Positions 34,539 through 47,479 are shown, counted from the first letter of the stretch. The stretch: 64,000 nt of DNA from Haliotis asinina (GCF_037392515.1 NC_090288.1:12158969-12222968), one strand, 5' to 3'. Numbers and translations: made by a program. The notes: generated from the letters alone by a model not told the origin.

Positions 34539-37500
34539 ATGCCAGTCAAAGGTGACTTTGTCTTCACAGGAATGAATAATGTAGTCTGTTGTCTGGTGCA
34601 GTCATTCCATGGTATCTAATTACATGGTCTGTCTCACAGTCCCTGAACCATATTTTGAGCGAATATGTTCTCATTTGTCCAGCCCTGAATGGAACTAGTC
34701 TAAATCTTCCACCGCTCTGATCCGTTTGAATATATACGACTCAATTTGTTTGGTTGATTATCACAGACCAAGCGGTAGCATTTTAGTTTGTTTGTGTGTT
34801 GACTTTTTTTAACGCTGCATTCAGCAATATTGTGGCTAAATGGCGTCTGCGTGGACATAATCGGGTCACAAGCATCAACGCACTAGGGATATGTCTATTA
34901 ATATCGGGTCACGTGTCTGTGAGCTGAACCTTTGAGACTGCAGTTTTTACAAATATCTTTTTTGTTATTCGTTCTAATTAAACGTATTTACATGCACATG
35001 CCCCTGTCAAAAGTAGTCGTCGTTTGACCTCATTTCCATGCATGCTATTTCTGTGCAGCATAAATAATTTTCACTAAATGAGATCAGGATGGATCTTTGT
35101 CAAATTTGACAGGCAAATTTGAAATTATCTCTGCTCTGCGCACATTACTTCAGCTCAGGTTTCCAACCAATATTTAACTAATGACATACACTTATCAACT
35201 TATGTATGGTTCCACAATACACGATCCCATAGGCCGCCGTGTTAAAGGAGATCACGACACTGAACATATGTTGATTAAGTTGTCATTCCATAAATAAGCA
35301 AAGGACAATCAGACAGAAATTGTGATTGAAGGCAAGATAATTGCTCACATATATGCAAAATTTGACTTGGATCTTACGAAATTCAAATGCTAGAAAACTA
35401 TCTATGCTAAACAAAATTAACATGTAAGTCTATGGCAATGATGTCAACTGACGAATACTTTGCACGGTTCTGCACCTTCGTGTGTCTCCGTGACTTAACA
35501 GGAACCAATCTTTAATGTCACGGTGATGTTGTTACCTATGCAACTATCATTTATAATTTATTTTTCATTTTCAATCAACTTCTCTTTCAAAGGTCTGCTT
35601 CAGCGTCTACAAGACAAAGAGGATGTTATTGTGGCGGAGGGATATGTGTTTGAATTTGAGAGAAGAGGCTTGTTGAAAGCCGGAGCATTTGTACCGGAAG
35701 TGGTCATTGAAAGACCGGATCTGGTGAAAGGTCTCCACGAAGAGTTTGTCAATGCCGGAAGTGACGTTTGTTTGGCATTTACGGTAATATTCTGTATACA
35801 GCTCGAATCTAGTTAGTGTTGTCTTGCCTGAAACTGAATATCAGTAACTGATCCGATTCTGCTAGATCGAACACATATGGATAGGTTCCTGTTAAACTGT
35901 CATCATTTTAAATTACTTTCAACTAAAACATGAAACTATATGAGTGTTGTATATGCAAAAGCGTTATAATACTTTGAGCGAGCAAGATGGGTAATACGAC
36001 GCTTATACACATTTTTTTTATTCATTTTCAAATTTTGTTAAATATATTGACTAACGTTTACAACAAACATTTTTAACCCAGCGAATATATGACATCCGAA
36101 GTTCTAGACAAGCGAAGTGGGTATAATGCTGATACAGGTGGTATCGTGCATCGATGTCAACTGTATATGGATTTGATAAGTTTTATGCTTTGTACTAAAG
36201 GCTGATTTCTTGCCTTCTATTGGTACTTGTGAATGGTAAGTTTAAACACAAGACATGTAGTGTATAGGTCTCAGATGTTCCATATGTCGCTAGAGAGGCA
36301 GACTATGTCTCAAACATTTCATACCCCACAGGACGAAGACGTTCATTGGTCGATAGATCATGGTGCTCGTCTTGTACGAACCGTGTCCAGAAAGTTTAGA
36401 TCGTTGCTCATTCTTTCAACCACAAGATTGCCAGTATCCGACCTGATTATTTACAGGTTATTTCCGTAACTGCAACACAGGACAGCGAATAATTATCTAT
36501 TTCTTCATGAAAGTCTACTTGGATTTTTGGGAAGATACGCATCGTTATCGTTTGCAGTACTACGGTCACAGAGAGAAACTGAGAGTTATCGGCCGTGAAG
36601 GTGACCTTGAGAAGTTGAACAGAGACGCGTTGCGGATCGCGAGGAAGGTGGCAGACGACACCGGGACACTGATGGCGGGAAATCTCTCCAACACGACGTC
36701 GTACAGGAGGGATAACAAAGAAGCGATTGAGGCGACTGAAGCCATGTTTAAAGTGAGCGTTCTGATTTCTAAAAAATTCTTTACTGCAATTTGTGGGGTT
36801 TTTTTTATTCAGTGCAATGTAGTTGCGTCGATGAATAATGGTAATAATCGTGTCGTTACCATGCAATGTCATTTTGAAAAAATAATCGGTCATAGCATAT
36901 TTTTTAGCACTGTGTAAATGTAAACAAAAGATAGGGATCATTTAGTAATGATGATGATGATGATGATGACGAAGATGGTGATGATGATAATGATATAACG
37001 TTATATTTAAATATAACTGAAGTTGACGACATATTTCAGTAACATAGCTTTGAAAAAAGCGTTGAAATATGGTGAGTTGGTTTTTACGCTACCTTTAGCA
37101 ATATTCCAGCAATATCAAGGCGGGGGACACCAGAATTGGGCTTAACACATCGTACGCATGTGAGGAATCGAGGAGTCTTCGGTGTGACAAGCGACAGCTT
37201 TAACCACAAGGCTACCTAGTCGCCCCCTGCTGGAATACAAGGCCTGAATCAATTGCCGAAGTTACACATTGTGTCAAGTGACATCCGGATCTGTTTCGCA
37301 TATTGACCTCTCATATCCAGAAACCAAGATCAACCTTTGTTTAACGTCAAGCAAGGGTTTTTCGAGCGAGTTCCAATGGCATCTATCTGAAGAGTTTATT
37401 GACCTAATTACCCGCTTGCTGACTACTTTTGCATTTTAAATAATTTTCTGATTATACTATACATTACCAAAACTGATTTTACAGAGCTGTAATTTTCCAT

Positions 37501-40500
37501 TATTGTCATACATGATCATCATATTATGACATTTCTTCGGTATTCTCTATGAAGGCATATCTAAAAGTTTTAACGGACGTATTGCAACACTTATTCTGCT
37601 CCGTTTTTCATATGAGATACAACGGGAAAATAAGATGCATCTGATAGAGAGCAAAAATTTTGCGCTCAGTGCAAGACGATATTTACATCTTTAGATCCTC
37701 AGTCGTCGTGCGTGGAGTGTATCGTTAGGAAAAATAGGAAAATGGGAAAATAAGATTCATCTGAGAGAGAGCAAAAAAATGTTATGCTCAGTGCAAGACG
37801 ATATTTTCGTCTTTAGATGCCCACTTTAGATGTGGAGTGTATCGTTGCGATAAATGTTCCTCACTAACTCAACACGTTTTCAAAGCATATAAATGCGTCT
37901 GTTCCCATCGAGTGGCTAACTGGGCATGCAATGCTTCCACAGAACATGTCCATCCCATGTAAAAGAATCTCGCATTCAACGACCCGTATATTGACGGAAG
38001 AAGATGTCGAATAGCCCTACCTTTGGTGGAGAAGATTTTATGGACGCTTCGTTGGACTCGTAACCATGTGAGGGTCCAAGGACATTTTCATTGTGGTATC
38101 GCTCCCGCACTCCCGCGTCTTCGATCTAGTCCTGGGTTGCGATTGTGTTCGGCAGCATCAAGACCTGAGAACGATGCTACCATCGTCATGGGGCGAGCCA
38201 GGCTTTAACCAGTTAGTCAGAGCTGACTCCCGCGTCTTCCAAACTGGGTTCTTACCGCTTCACCGAATCACTCTCTTTGCAAATATGTTTCAGTGTTGAA
38301 AGTTGTTCATCCTTTAGCTTAAAGTTTATGTTCAAATTGCGCTTTGTGTAGTTAGCGAAGTTTCGCCATTTTCATGTATCATGTTTTACTACGCGCGATT
38401 TGATTGGTTTGCCACTTGGAAGTGATGGTGTACGAGAACGGTACGAGTCTTCTTGTAGGTCACGGAAAGAGACGAGTAGTTACTAATGACAGCGAGATCT
38501 GACCAACGGAAACCTGGAAATCGTGGAAATCTCAAAACGAGGCTCTGCCGCTAGAAAGGTTTAGCGGACTGGTACATAATTGAAATCAGTCTCACTGTAC
38601 GTGGCAGAACTACATTGAATATGCCTGGGTGTATCCACTGAGCCGGATGCATTGTGAATCATTTTACGACCTCATCAAACAGGGACAGTCTGTGAGGTCT
38701 TAGTTAAGGTCATGTTGCCTATACCTCGCCATAAGATATAAAAATACGATGCTATTAAAGTTTAAAATTAAAACTCAGTTCTAAATACCATATTCTTATG
38801 AAGCAAGGAATTGGGATTCAGTGTAACCAGAGTTGTTTGTGATGTCTATTTTCACTTTCGCACGAGAAGATTCGGATCGACTGAAAAGTAGGTCATTGTC
38901 TGAATTGGTTATTGACTCACGTTTCGGTTGGTCGCGGCTATGATTTTCATGTAAACAAAAATTGCGATAGCCACGCAATAAAATATACAAATTGCCAGAT
39001 TCTTTCTGAACATGAAACGCCCGTTTTGTTTCTCATTTATATTTACGATTAATTAATCTTATAATTAAGGACAGGTGCAGTTTGGGATTCCCTTGTTACG
39101 CCCATGTTACAGTGCATTTAAACTGTTGAAAGCGTCGTAAACTCTGTCACTAATTCTTTTCTCAGGAACAAATCGAGTGGGCGGTGGAAGAAAGTGCGGA
39201 CTACATTGTTGGGGAAACCTTCTGTGAGTTGGGGGAGGCCATGCTCGCTCTCGAATGTATGAAGAAATATGGAAATGGTGAGCATAAACAATCTCTCCTG
39301 AATTTGTTGGATAGTCATGTTTCATGTCGCGTTTGTGTGTGCGTGCGTATGTGCGCCTTCAGTCCGGCACTTCTGTTCAAGTGAGTGAGTGAGTTTTACG
39401 CCGCTTGTAGCAATATTCCAGCAATATCTCGGCTAGGGACTCTAGAAAATGGGCTTCAGACAATTTAGCCACTTTTGTTCAAGATATATCAGGTACATCT
39501 GTACATAATCCTGCCTAGACTATATAAACCAGTGACTGACATCATGAGCTTTGATGGACGTAACTGGAATAAGAGAACATGTGTTAGCCAAGTCAGCAAA
39601 CCTGATCATCCGATCCCGTTAGTCGCTTCTTACGACAAGCATTAGTTGTTGGATTCTAGCATGGATCGTGACGAGTCTTCAGGCTGAATTACGTTTTGAT
39701 TTCCATTCTTCAGGACTTCCTGCGGTGGTCAGTTTACTCGCCCTGGAAAAAGACGAAACATTAGAAGGTTTGGCGTTTGATGTCGCCTGCCGCAAGCTGG
39801 AAGAAGCAGGAGCGGCGGCAGTTGGATTAAACTGTGGCCGTGGTCCTAAGACGATGCTGCCTCTCCTTAAAGACATCAGACATACATGCAAGGTAGATGA
39901 ACCATAAGTGGGAATCCTAAAAGGTAAAATCGCTGAAACACGTAACAGCAATAAACGATGATGGTTATGACGACGACGACGACGACGATGATGATGATGA
40001 TGATGATTATCGCTTTAAGCGCCTGAATGGCTTCGGACAGTGAGTTTCAGATCGGAATGGGTCATAAGCTATCATTGCTGAAACAAGTAACAACTTGTCA
40101 ATAAAACAATAATAGTAATTATGTCAACACCTACGACGATAATAGCGTCGATGCTGTTGATGCTCTGATGATTGCTTTCATTGACAGGATGACGTCTGAC
40201 AGTGAGATTCAGATCTAAATGTTCTAAGAGATTTTTTATTGTTGTTGCCAGGGGCCTATCATGGCACTTCCGGTAACGTATCGCACCTGCGCAGAATATC
40301 CTTCGTTCCATTCCCTTCAAGATCCAGTTACAGGTAAAAGACACTCTTTTGACGAATATTTAGTGTGTATATGTCTGTTTGTCGTCCCTTACCACAAGCA
40401 GGATTTGGTGAAGACAAATTCCAACTCGGACCTTGTGTCCTGTGCATGAATTATGTTTGCTTGATTTGAAGCGTAGACCATTTGTTTCTTGAACCCCGTA

Positions 40501-41369
40501 TCTAATTTTCCTCTAAATTAATTTCAGATGATATGAAATTATAATGAGAAGTGTGTATCGCCAGCGGGATTCGAACCCAAGACCACCTGAGACGTCTTGT
40601 GCCGTTTCTCGAGCATTGCTAAAAGCGGCGGAAAACCATAATCACTCTTCCACGTCACTGTTGTCAATCTGTCATGGCAGTGACCAAAGCGCTGAAAGAA
40701 TCGGATTTTCGTTAACGTTTTGTGAGTGGTATATATTTAGGACAGTAATTCTTTCCAGGGGCGACATTGTTCCCGCTTCACCACTGGTAGTGAGTTTAAC
40801 GTTTAGTGAGTAAATGAGTTTGGTTCTGCGCCGCTTTCAGCAATAGTCCGGCAATATCACATTCGGGGACACCAGAAATGGGCCTCACGCATCGGACCTA
40901 TGTTGGGAATCGATCCCAGGTTTTCGACATAATGAGGAAACGCTTTAACCACTATGCTGCCCCACCGCCCCCTATAAGGTTTAGACCTTAACGCCTGCAA
41001 TTAACCTGAACGGTGATAAATTTTGACCACAATACAATAACCATGTAATATTAATTCCTCCAGTACTTAGCGTCAATATATCTTAGCGTCAATATATCTC
41101 TTTAAGGACAGAGGGCTTTCCCGGCTGACCTTCCTGGGCAAGCCTGTGGACGAAGTGAAATTGCCAACTTTGCCCGAGACGCCAAATCCCTGGGGGTGCA
41201 GTACGTGGGACTATGTTGTGGCAACGCTTCTCACTACATCCGGGTGGTGGCGGAGGTATACGGTCGTCGACCTCCCGCGAGTAGATACTCCCCCGATATG
41301 TCCCAACACTTTCTTTTCGGGAAGAACAAAAGCAGCGAGGACCCTTACGTAAAGAAGTTGTTAGTTTAA
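34539..41369 (+). CDS. BHMT: Betaine-homocysteine S-methyltransferase-like, gene 2 (type B), complete
   Basis: Exons 34539-34551, 35593-35783, 36558-36752, 39166-39277, 39714-39892, 40252-40333, 41107-41369 (TAA 41367-41369); 344 aa, no internal stop, same intron phases as gene 1. Zinc cysteines in GLNCGRGP and GLCCGN, and the Glu of VGETF, are present. Type-B marks: exon 5 reads [23 protein letters not shown] where type A reads [23 protein letters not shown], and the C-terminus ends [12 protein letters not shown] instead of [14 protein letters not shown]. It differs from the other copies at several sites usually kept ([34 protein letters not shown]), so it may be under weaker constraint. It is the longest gene of the array (6.8 kb), mainly through intron 3 (2.4 kb). 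Confidence 0.92.
34800..34905 (-). repeat. S2 SINE, degraded, in intron 1 of gene 2
   Basis: cgctgcattcagcaatattg ... aaatggcgtctgcg ... cataatcgggtcacaagcat. It sits after the same gaccaagcggta-like flank as the S2 remnants in intron 1 of genes 4 and 5, so it is probably one ancestral insertion. Confidence 0.55.
36945..36995. repeat. (GAT)n microsatellite
   Basis: gatgatgatgatgatgatga with a few changes; intron 3 of BHMT gene 2. Confidence 0.85.
37071..37226 (-). repeat. S1 SINE, near full length
   Basis: ggtgagttggtttttacgct, gcaatatcaaggcgggggac, then gaatcgaggagtcttcggtg (box B decayed) and cacaaggctacctagtcgcc. Intron 3 of BHMT gene 2. Confidence 0.85.
37623..37860. repeat. Direct tandem duplication, about 120-bp unit
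   Basis: gggaaaataagatgcatctg at 37,623 and gggaaaataagattcatctg at 37,743. Both continue through agagcaaaaa, ctcagtgcaagacgatattt and tggagtgtatcgtt. Intron 3 of BHMT gene 2. Confidence 0.8.
38515..38560. repeat. Short dispersed repeat shared with 48,125
   Basis: gaaatctcaaaacgaggc followed by ccgctagaaa occurs here and at 48,126-48,158. Family unknown. Confidence 0.4.
39381..39655 (-). repeat. S1 tail joined to S2 remnant in intron 4 of gene 2
   Basis: 39381-39467 is the 3' half of S1 (gtgagtgagtgagttttacg, caatatctcggctagggact). From about 39,488 the sequence is S2 (gcctagactatataaaccag ... cccgttagtcgcttcttacg). The S2 part is shared with intron 4 of genes 4 and 5. Confidence 0.65.
39964..40010. 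repeat. (GAC)n(GAT)n microsatellite
   Basis: gacgacgacgacgacgac then gatgatgatgatgatgat; intron 5 of BHMT gene 2. A related tract is present in intron 5 of gene 4. Confidence 0.85.
40806..40970 (-). repeat. S1 SINE, near full length
   Basis: gtgagtaaatgagtttggtt, gcaatatcacattcggggac, gggaatcgatcccaggtttt, accactatgctgccccaccg. Intron 6 of BHMT gene 2. Confidence 0.88.
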
Positions 41370-41631
41370 TCAGCATTCGGAAATTTATCAAAGAATAGTC
41401 AGTGTGCAAGTTTCTTGTAAACCTTCAATATCATCCAAAGAATACTATAACCTGCTCTAAAAGAACATGTATTATGACTGCATATAGCAAATTATGCTAA
41501 GTTTATATGAAATGTCAGTACTTGCTCAAAGGCCAGTAGCACGGTTGCTAGGTAACAATCCAGTGCTAAAAGTACTTTAAAAGTCCTTTGCCAGTAAAGG
41601 TTTTTTGTCATCTGTTACGCAAGTGACTCAG

Positions 41632-41815
41632 TGCGTGAGTTTAGTTTTACGCCGCACTCAGCAATATTCCGTTTATATGACGGCGGTGTATAAATAATCA
41701 CGTCTTGACCACACAATCAAGAGACAATCATCTTGAACATCGATCTATGCAACTGAGATTCGAGGACATGTGTCAACCAAGTCAGCGTGCCAGAAAATGT
41801 GATCCCCTTATTCGT
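41632..41815 (-). repeat. S2 SINE, head truncated
   Basis: gcgtgagtttagttttacgc ... atatgacggcggtgtataaa ... catgtgtcaaccaagtcagc. Between BHMT genes 2 and 3. Confidence 0.8.
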
Positions 41816-42097
41816 CTCAGTTAATCAGTTGATAATACTTTAGTTTGAGAAGGGGCCGTTATTCACGTTTTTTTTAATCATGAAAATAAGTCACCCACAA
41901 TGGCTAACTCTTAAGGCTCAACATCGAAAATCATAAAAAATCATATACCAAACACAAATATTATGTGTTCGATTGTTATTGTGTATAGAAGGAAAAACAT
42001 TTTAATTATTTTAAATGTGCATAGCCTTAGACACATACGCACGGAGAGAGAGAGAGATAAACAAACACACAAGAAAGGACAGATATGCACACACAGA

Positions 42098-42215
42098 GTG
42101 AGTGAGCTCAGCAGCACCCCAGCTGTATGGCGACGGTCTGTTCTTGTTCGAGTCTGGACAAGACAATCCTGTGATCAACAACATGAGCATCGTTCTGTGC
42201 AATTATCTCGGACCT
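42098..42215 (-). repeat. S2 SINE fragment
   Basis: gagtgagtgagctcagcagc ... tatggcgacggtctgttctt ... caacaacatgagcatcgttc. The head half is missing. Confidence 0.7.
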
Positions 42216-42606
42216 TTAACCTCGACTTGGGTGCCAGAGGTAATAGAACCCTCATTACTGATAATAGGGAAGGAAATAAAGCAGGACATTTCAGGTGAAA
42301 TTGTGAATTATACTAAACCTTTAACCTTTATACTTATCACAACAGTATTGAACATATTTGCCGATATGTCTATGACTTTCACGAGAAAAAACGTCTTTTG
42401 AATCGCCCGAGTTAGGCTGTACACTCAACTAACCAGTGATTCACTCAAATCCATGCCCCTTACTACAACATAAGTAGCACCGCTCCTGAGATACCGATCA
42501 ATACATAAATTGAGCCATTCATCAGCAATCACAACATGACGCAGATGCAATAAATAACTTGTAATGGGTAAAACCTTCCACATTTGCGATGGAACTAAAC
42601 ATAGTA

Positions 42607-42660
42607 CTGAGTGGGTTTAGTTATACGCCACCCTTTGCTATATTCCTGCAATATCACGTT
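42607..42660 (-). repeat. S1 SINE 3' fragment
   Basis: gagtgggtttagttatacgc and ctgcaatatcacg: only the tail-proximal end remains. Confidence 0.55.
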
Positions 42661-43342
42661 AAACACATTAAACTGCACATATTGCAAGAAACGAAGCACT
42701 TAGCTTATGGTCTCGCGTCTCTGTTGAAATGTGGCTGGATTGTGTTGTTAGGCTAGAAATGACCCAAAAAATCCAAACAAACGAAAAAACCGAACGGGGG
42801 GCTCGTTTCTTGTTAACGCGATATCTCATGAACTGTCGTACCCAGCCTCTTCACATTTAGTGACAGCCTACATTGGGGGAATGCGCAGACACCTATTGCT
42901 TTACTTGACCTTCACCTTATCTTCGGGGTGACTCCCGACTCTTTTACCACTTTTCAAACTGTTCTTAGCGTGACATCAATACAAACAACGGAAGCAACTC
43001 TTGATATTATGTGGTTGCTAGGGACGCGACCAGTGGCCGATATTGATGTGGCTCATCGCTAGACTACTGTTGCGTGCGGTGGTAATTTAAAACACCAAAC
43101 GCGCTACTGACGTTACAATATCCATCAGACAATCCCTTTCGCTAATGCATGGTGTCGGATGAGATGACCAGTTTAGTAGCCCCTCATTCGAATCGGCTCT
43201 AAAACGTAGCTATAGCCCACTAAATCGTATTATGTTTGGAGTTATCCCCCTTTATTCATGAAGCAACGGGAAGCAACGTCAAACGTGACGCCATTACACA
43301 CATCTCTAAATTACAATGTGGATCTGAATGAATGCATGGAAT

Positions 43343-43381
43343 AAACAAATAGACCCAGAATAATCGCAGATAAGTATGCAT
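43343..43381 (+). promoter_or_regulatory. Conserved upstream block of A-type BHMT genes with GATAAG site (gene 3)
   Basis: aaacaaatagaccc and cgcagataagtatgcat match the block upstream of gene 1. GATAAG is at 43369-43374. It lies 150 bases upstream of the start codon. Most sequence between the block and the start is much less alike. Confidence 0.5.
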
Positions 43382-43530
43382 GTGTCCACACTGGTGTGAT
43401 GAGATCTGTAACACCTGGAAAGATCTTATCACAGTCGTGTCTCTAACCCCTTTCCAAAAACATTCAAGCACCGCGAACAGGAGAGGCTTTGTTCCCTACT
43501 TTGAGTGCATAAACAACACTTGCAGTTACA

Positions 43531-46500
43531 ATGCCAGCAAAAGGTATTTGCATATTTTATCATATATCCACTGTTCGTTGTACCTTGTTATTTCTATATA
43601 AGTGAACTTTCTATTTTTCCAGTAAGTTTTCTAGACGAGTGATAGTGACTAGTATGACCAGTGTATGTTTTCTCTGTATCCAGAAAATGAACTAAACCGA
43701 CATTTTCCAAATGTATATAAAAATGTCACATTATTGTATTGTGGATAGAATAAGGTTTCAGTGTGCCATAGAATCTAAGAGAAACAATGGAAGGAATATA
43801 TTTTGCAGATTTTCTGTTGAACACATTAACGTAAAAAATCTTAAAGTTTATGTCTGGATGGGTGAAGAGAAAGAAAAAAAACCAGAGGGAATAATGACGA
43901 TTATCTTAGGAATAAGACTCCTTTGAAAATCTTAAGAATAAGCACGTCTTGCTTTACTGGTAGCAACATAACGTAAACAATATGTCATAAAAATGTTTGT
44001 TGCTTATTAAGAGGCAAATCAGAAATTCCTGTCATATAGTATAGTGAAGATTGGAAGTTCAATGTCCGGTCAGGGTGCATGACGCAATCTTTAATAAGGG
44101 AGTCCTGCTCCAAACGCAGAGAGCTCTCGTGTCGAAGCCGAAGAATTTAAAAAAAACCAATGATAAGTGAATCACAAAAGGAACGAGCTGAAGATATGTG
44201 CCGCCGTGGATATGTTTTAAGCGACATATATATGATAATATGGTTAATATACGAATAGAGAGTGTTGTTTTACGTCGCCTTTAGCTGTATTCTAGCCACA
44301 TCACGGGTCTGTACCTTAACTCACATTTAAACCTATCAGCTGCTTTCTCTCAAAGGTCTGCTTCAGCGTCTACAAGACAAAGAGGATGTTGTTGTGGCGG
44401 AGGGATATGTGTTTGAATTTGAGAGAAGAGGCTTGTTGAAAGCCGGAGCTTTTGTACCGGAAGTGGTCATCGAGAGACCGGATCTGGTGAAAGTTCTCCA
44501 CGAAGAGTTTGTGGACGCCGGAAGTGACGTCTGTTTAGCTTTCACGGTAGGAAAATTATTTGCTATTCACGATTTTGATCTTGGAAACTCACAGTCTCAT
44601 TTCTATGTATTGTCTTACCTGATTAGAGGCAATAAGATCCACTATAGAATTATTGCACTTACATAGTGAATGCGCGAGTGTGGCTGCATGTGTAAGTCTT
44701 GACTTCATGACGGCTTTTCACTCGTCAAGCCGAAAACCTTGGTTTGATTCCCGAAATGAGTACATTTTGTGAAGTCTGTTTCACCGCCGTGATGTTGCAG
44801 GAATATTGCTGAAGGCGACGTAAAACGAGAGTCCCTCACTTTCTCTCAGAATGGTCTTCTGTCATCTATGCAATAAAAGGCGACTAAAGGCATCTGGTGA
44901 TCGGGCTCGATGAGCTGATTCGTGGATGTTATCGTATTCCAAATGTATCAGTGGTCATGACAACCAGATATGCGAGTGTTGACCTTCCGGCTTGCAGGCA
45001 AAAGTTGTATCCACTTTACAATGTGGTCGTATGTTTCACGAAAAAGCTTCATCTAAAAGAGTATGGAGGTAGATGTACAAATGTGATGTCCAAAGTGATA
45101 TTGTTCTAAGCTAATAAGAAAATATACACTTTAACTATTCTTCAACAGTTTAAACAATAATGCATTTGCCCAACAGTACTACGGACACAGGGAGAAACTG
45201 AGAGTTATCGGCCGTGAAGGTGACCTTGAGAAGTTGAATAGAGATGCTCTGCGGATCGCCAGGAAGGTAGCAGACGACACCGGGACGTTAATGGCGGGAA
45301 ATCTCTGCAACACGACTGTGTACAGGAGGGATGACAAGGACGCCATTGAGACTACGGAAGCCATGTTTAAAGTGAGTGTGCGACACTTCTTCCATTTCGG
45401 ACGGTAATAATGTAACATACAACACTGAAAATCTTGCGAATATTGACAAATTAGCGTTCTTGAACAAAGTCGTAGTTGTTGATTCTATAAGTTCTCGAGT
45501 TGAGTTTAACATAAGTTAGACCCAGACCCGTGATACTCAGCACCTGCAAGACTTGCTCGCTGTGGAATAAATAATAAATAATAATTTATTATAAGGCTTA
45601 TTAAAGGAACACAGATGCGGATATGATACGGGTAGCCTAGTGGTAAAAGCTTTCGCTGGTTTCGCCGAAAGCCCGGGTTCGATTCCCCACATGGATTTGA
45701 AGTCCACTCTGGTGTCCCTATCCAAAAACAATACTCGCTCAATCGCTCATAAAATGGAACCAGCGTGGGATGCAAATGAATTTACACCTGAGGATGTGTA
45801 ATGTTCTCTTCCACCAGGAACAAATCGAGTGGGCGGTGGAAGAAGGCGCCGACTACATTGTTGGAGAAACATTCAGCGAGTTCGGAGAGGCCATGCTTGC
45901 CCTTGAGTGTATTAACAAATATGGAAACGGTAAGATTATGAAGAAATTGCAGTTGATAAGATGACATTCTGAATAATCACATTCCAATTGCGTCATGAAT
46001 CTTCTTCAGCAAACTTTTGTTCGTGAATCTGAAAAGGAATCCTACTTCATTCCAGGAGTACCAGCGGCCATCAGCTTTATTCCCCATGCAGTGGACCAAA
46101 CGGCTGACGGTTTGGCTTTGGGCGTCGCCTGCCGCAGGCTGGAGGATGCAGGAGCAGCAGCAGTTGGATTAAACTGTGGGCGTGGTCCCAAAACAATGCT
46201 GCCTCTCATTAGAGAGATCAGACAGGCCTGCAAGGTAACCCTGGCTTTTATGAGTGTGTGAGTGAGTGAGTGATAGTTTAACAGCTTGACCTGGCGTGAC
46301 AACTACACGTAGCTTTCAAAAGAGAGCCGTTAACTTGTATTTGGAAACTGTAAAGCAGGAACTGGAATGAGATCAGGCCGAATATGAAACTTGAGCTAAC
46401 GATCATAAGGTTCTGACAGATCCAAGGGTCGTAACTAGAAGATTGGACCAAACCTGATCCTGTTTATATTTAGCAAACCGACAGCAATGCTGTCTTTCGC

Positions 46501-47339
46501 CACAGTAAGACCGCATAGCTGAGCCATTTTCGATACATGACTATAGCCAATGTCTGCTTCATCTATTAACTGCCATGTTCATTCACATGTATTTTACGTT
46601 TGTATCACAAAATCGCCTTACTGTTTATAGGGACCACTTATAGCTTTGCCCGTGACGTACCGGACATGCCCAGAACATCCTACGTTCCAGTCGCTCAAAG
46701 ATCCACTGACCGGTACGTGGTTTGAATGTTCTGAATGTTTACAAACGTGTTTCCGGTACGTGGCTGTCATGCTGTGATTGGTTACGCTCGTGTTTCCGGT
46801 ACGTGGCTGTCATGCCGTGATTGGTTACGCACGTGTTTCCGGTACGTGGATTGCATGATCTGAGTGATTGCAATCTTTCCCGTACGGTGCTGAATGTTTA
46901 CACACGTATTTCCGGTACATGTTTTGCATGAACTGCATGTTTACAAACACAGCTGTATGATGATGAATGTTTACACACGTGTTTCTGATGCGTGGTTTTC
47001 TTGTCCTGAAATCCTGTGAATATAGCCCATACATGTTTTAATGTGTCTGTTGAAGGCGCCAGGGCGTTTCCGGTTGACCTTCCTGCGCAAGCCTGTGGAC
47101 GAACCGAAATTGCCGAATTTGCCCGAGAAGCCAAATCCCTGGGCGTGCAGTACGTGGGACTGTGTTGTGGCAACGCTTCTCACTACATCCGGGTGGTGGC
47201 GGAGGAATACGGGCGTCGACCTCTCTCAAGTAGATACTCCCCCGACATGTCCCAGCACTTTATTTTCGGGAAGAACAAAAGCAGCGAGGATCCTTACCAG
47301 CAGGCGCTCAAGAAGAAAGTTGAAGGCATAACAGACTGA
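43531..47339 (+). CDS. BHMT: Betaine-homocysteine S-methyltransferase-like, gene 3 (type A), complete
   Basis: Exons 43531-43543, 44356-44546, 45177-45371, 45818-45929, 46056-46234, 46631-46712, 47056-47339 (TGA 47337-47339); 351 aa, uninterrupted. It shares with gene 1 the type-A exon 5 ([21 protein letters not shown]), the ending [11 protein letters not shown], the upstream GATAAG block, and a 43-bp repeat starting at the exon-6 donor. Zinc cysteines ([14 protein letters not shown]) and the homocysteine-site Glu (VGETF) are present. Changes from gene 1 include [38 protein letters not shown] and RRPLSSRY. At 3.8 kb it is the shortest complete gene of the array. Intron 2 carries an S1 remnant, and intron 3 another. 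Confidence 0.93.
44690..44830 (+). repeat. S1 SINE, degraded
   Basis: cactcgtcaagccgaaaacc, ttggtttgattcccgaaatg, gccgtgatgttgcaggaata, then gaaggcgacgtaaaac. Intron 2 of BHMT gene 3. Confidence 0.7.
45630..45725 (+). repeat. S1 SINE, 3' truncated
   Basis: gggtagcctagtggtaaaag, cgaaagcccgggttcgattc, cccacatgg, then ctctggtgtccc. Intron 3 of BHMT gene 3. Confidence 0.8.
46709..46925. repeat. 43-bp minisatellite seeded on the exon-6 splice donor of gene 3
   Basis: ccggtacgt recurs at 46710, 46753, 46796 and 46839, exactly 43 bases apart, with decayed units at about 46,880 and 46,912. The first unit starts in the last bases of exon 6 and includes the donor. Gene 1 has only two units (30972 and 31015), with the second decayed. 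Confidence 0.88.
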
Positions 47340-47479
47340 TGGAATAGAGAAAACAAACAATCACCACTCTGTTACTACGTAAATTTGAATTGAACCTTCA
47401 TGCTTGTTTATAACATAGCCATGTTTGTTCATATCATAGTATGTGTACAACAGAAAATGTCACACGTTAGTCATATCAG

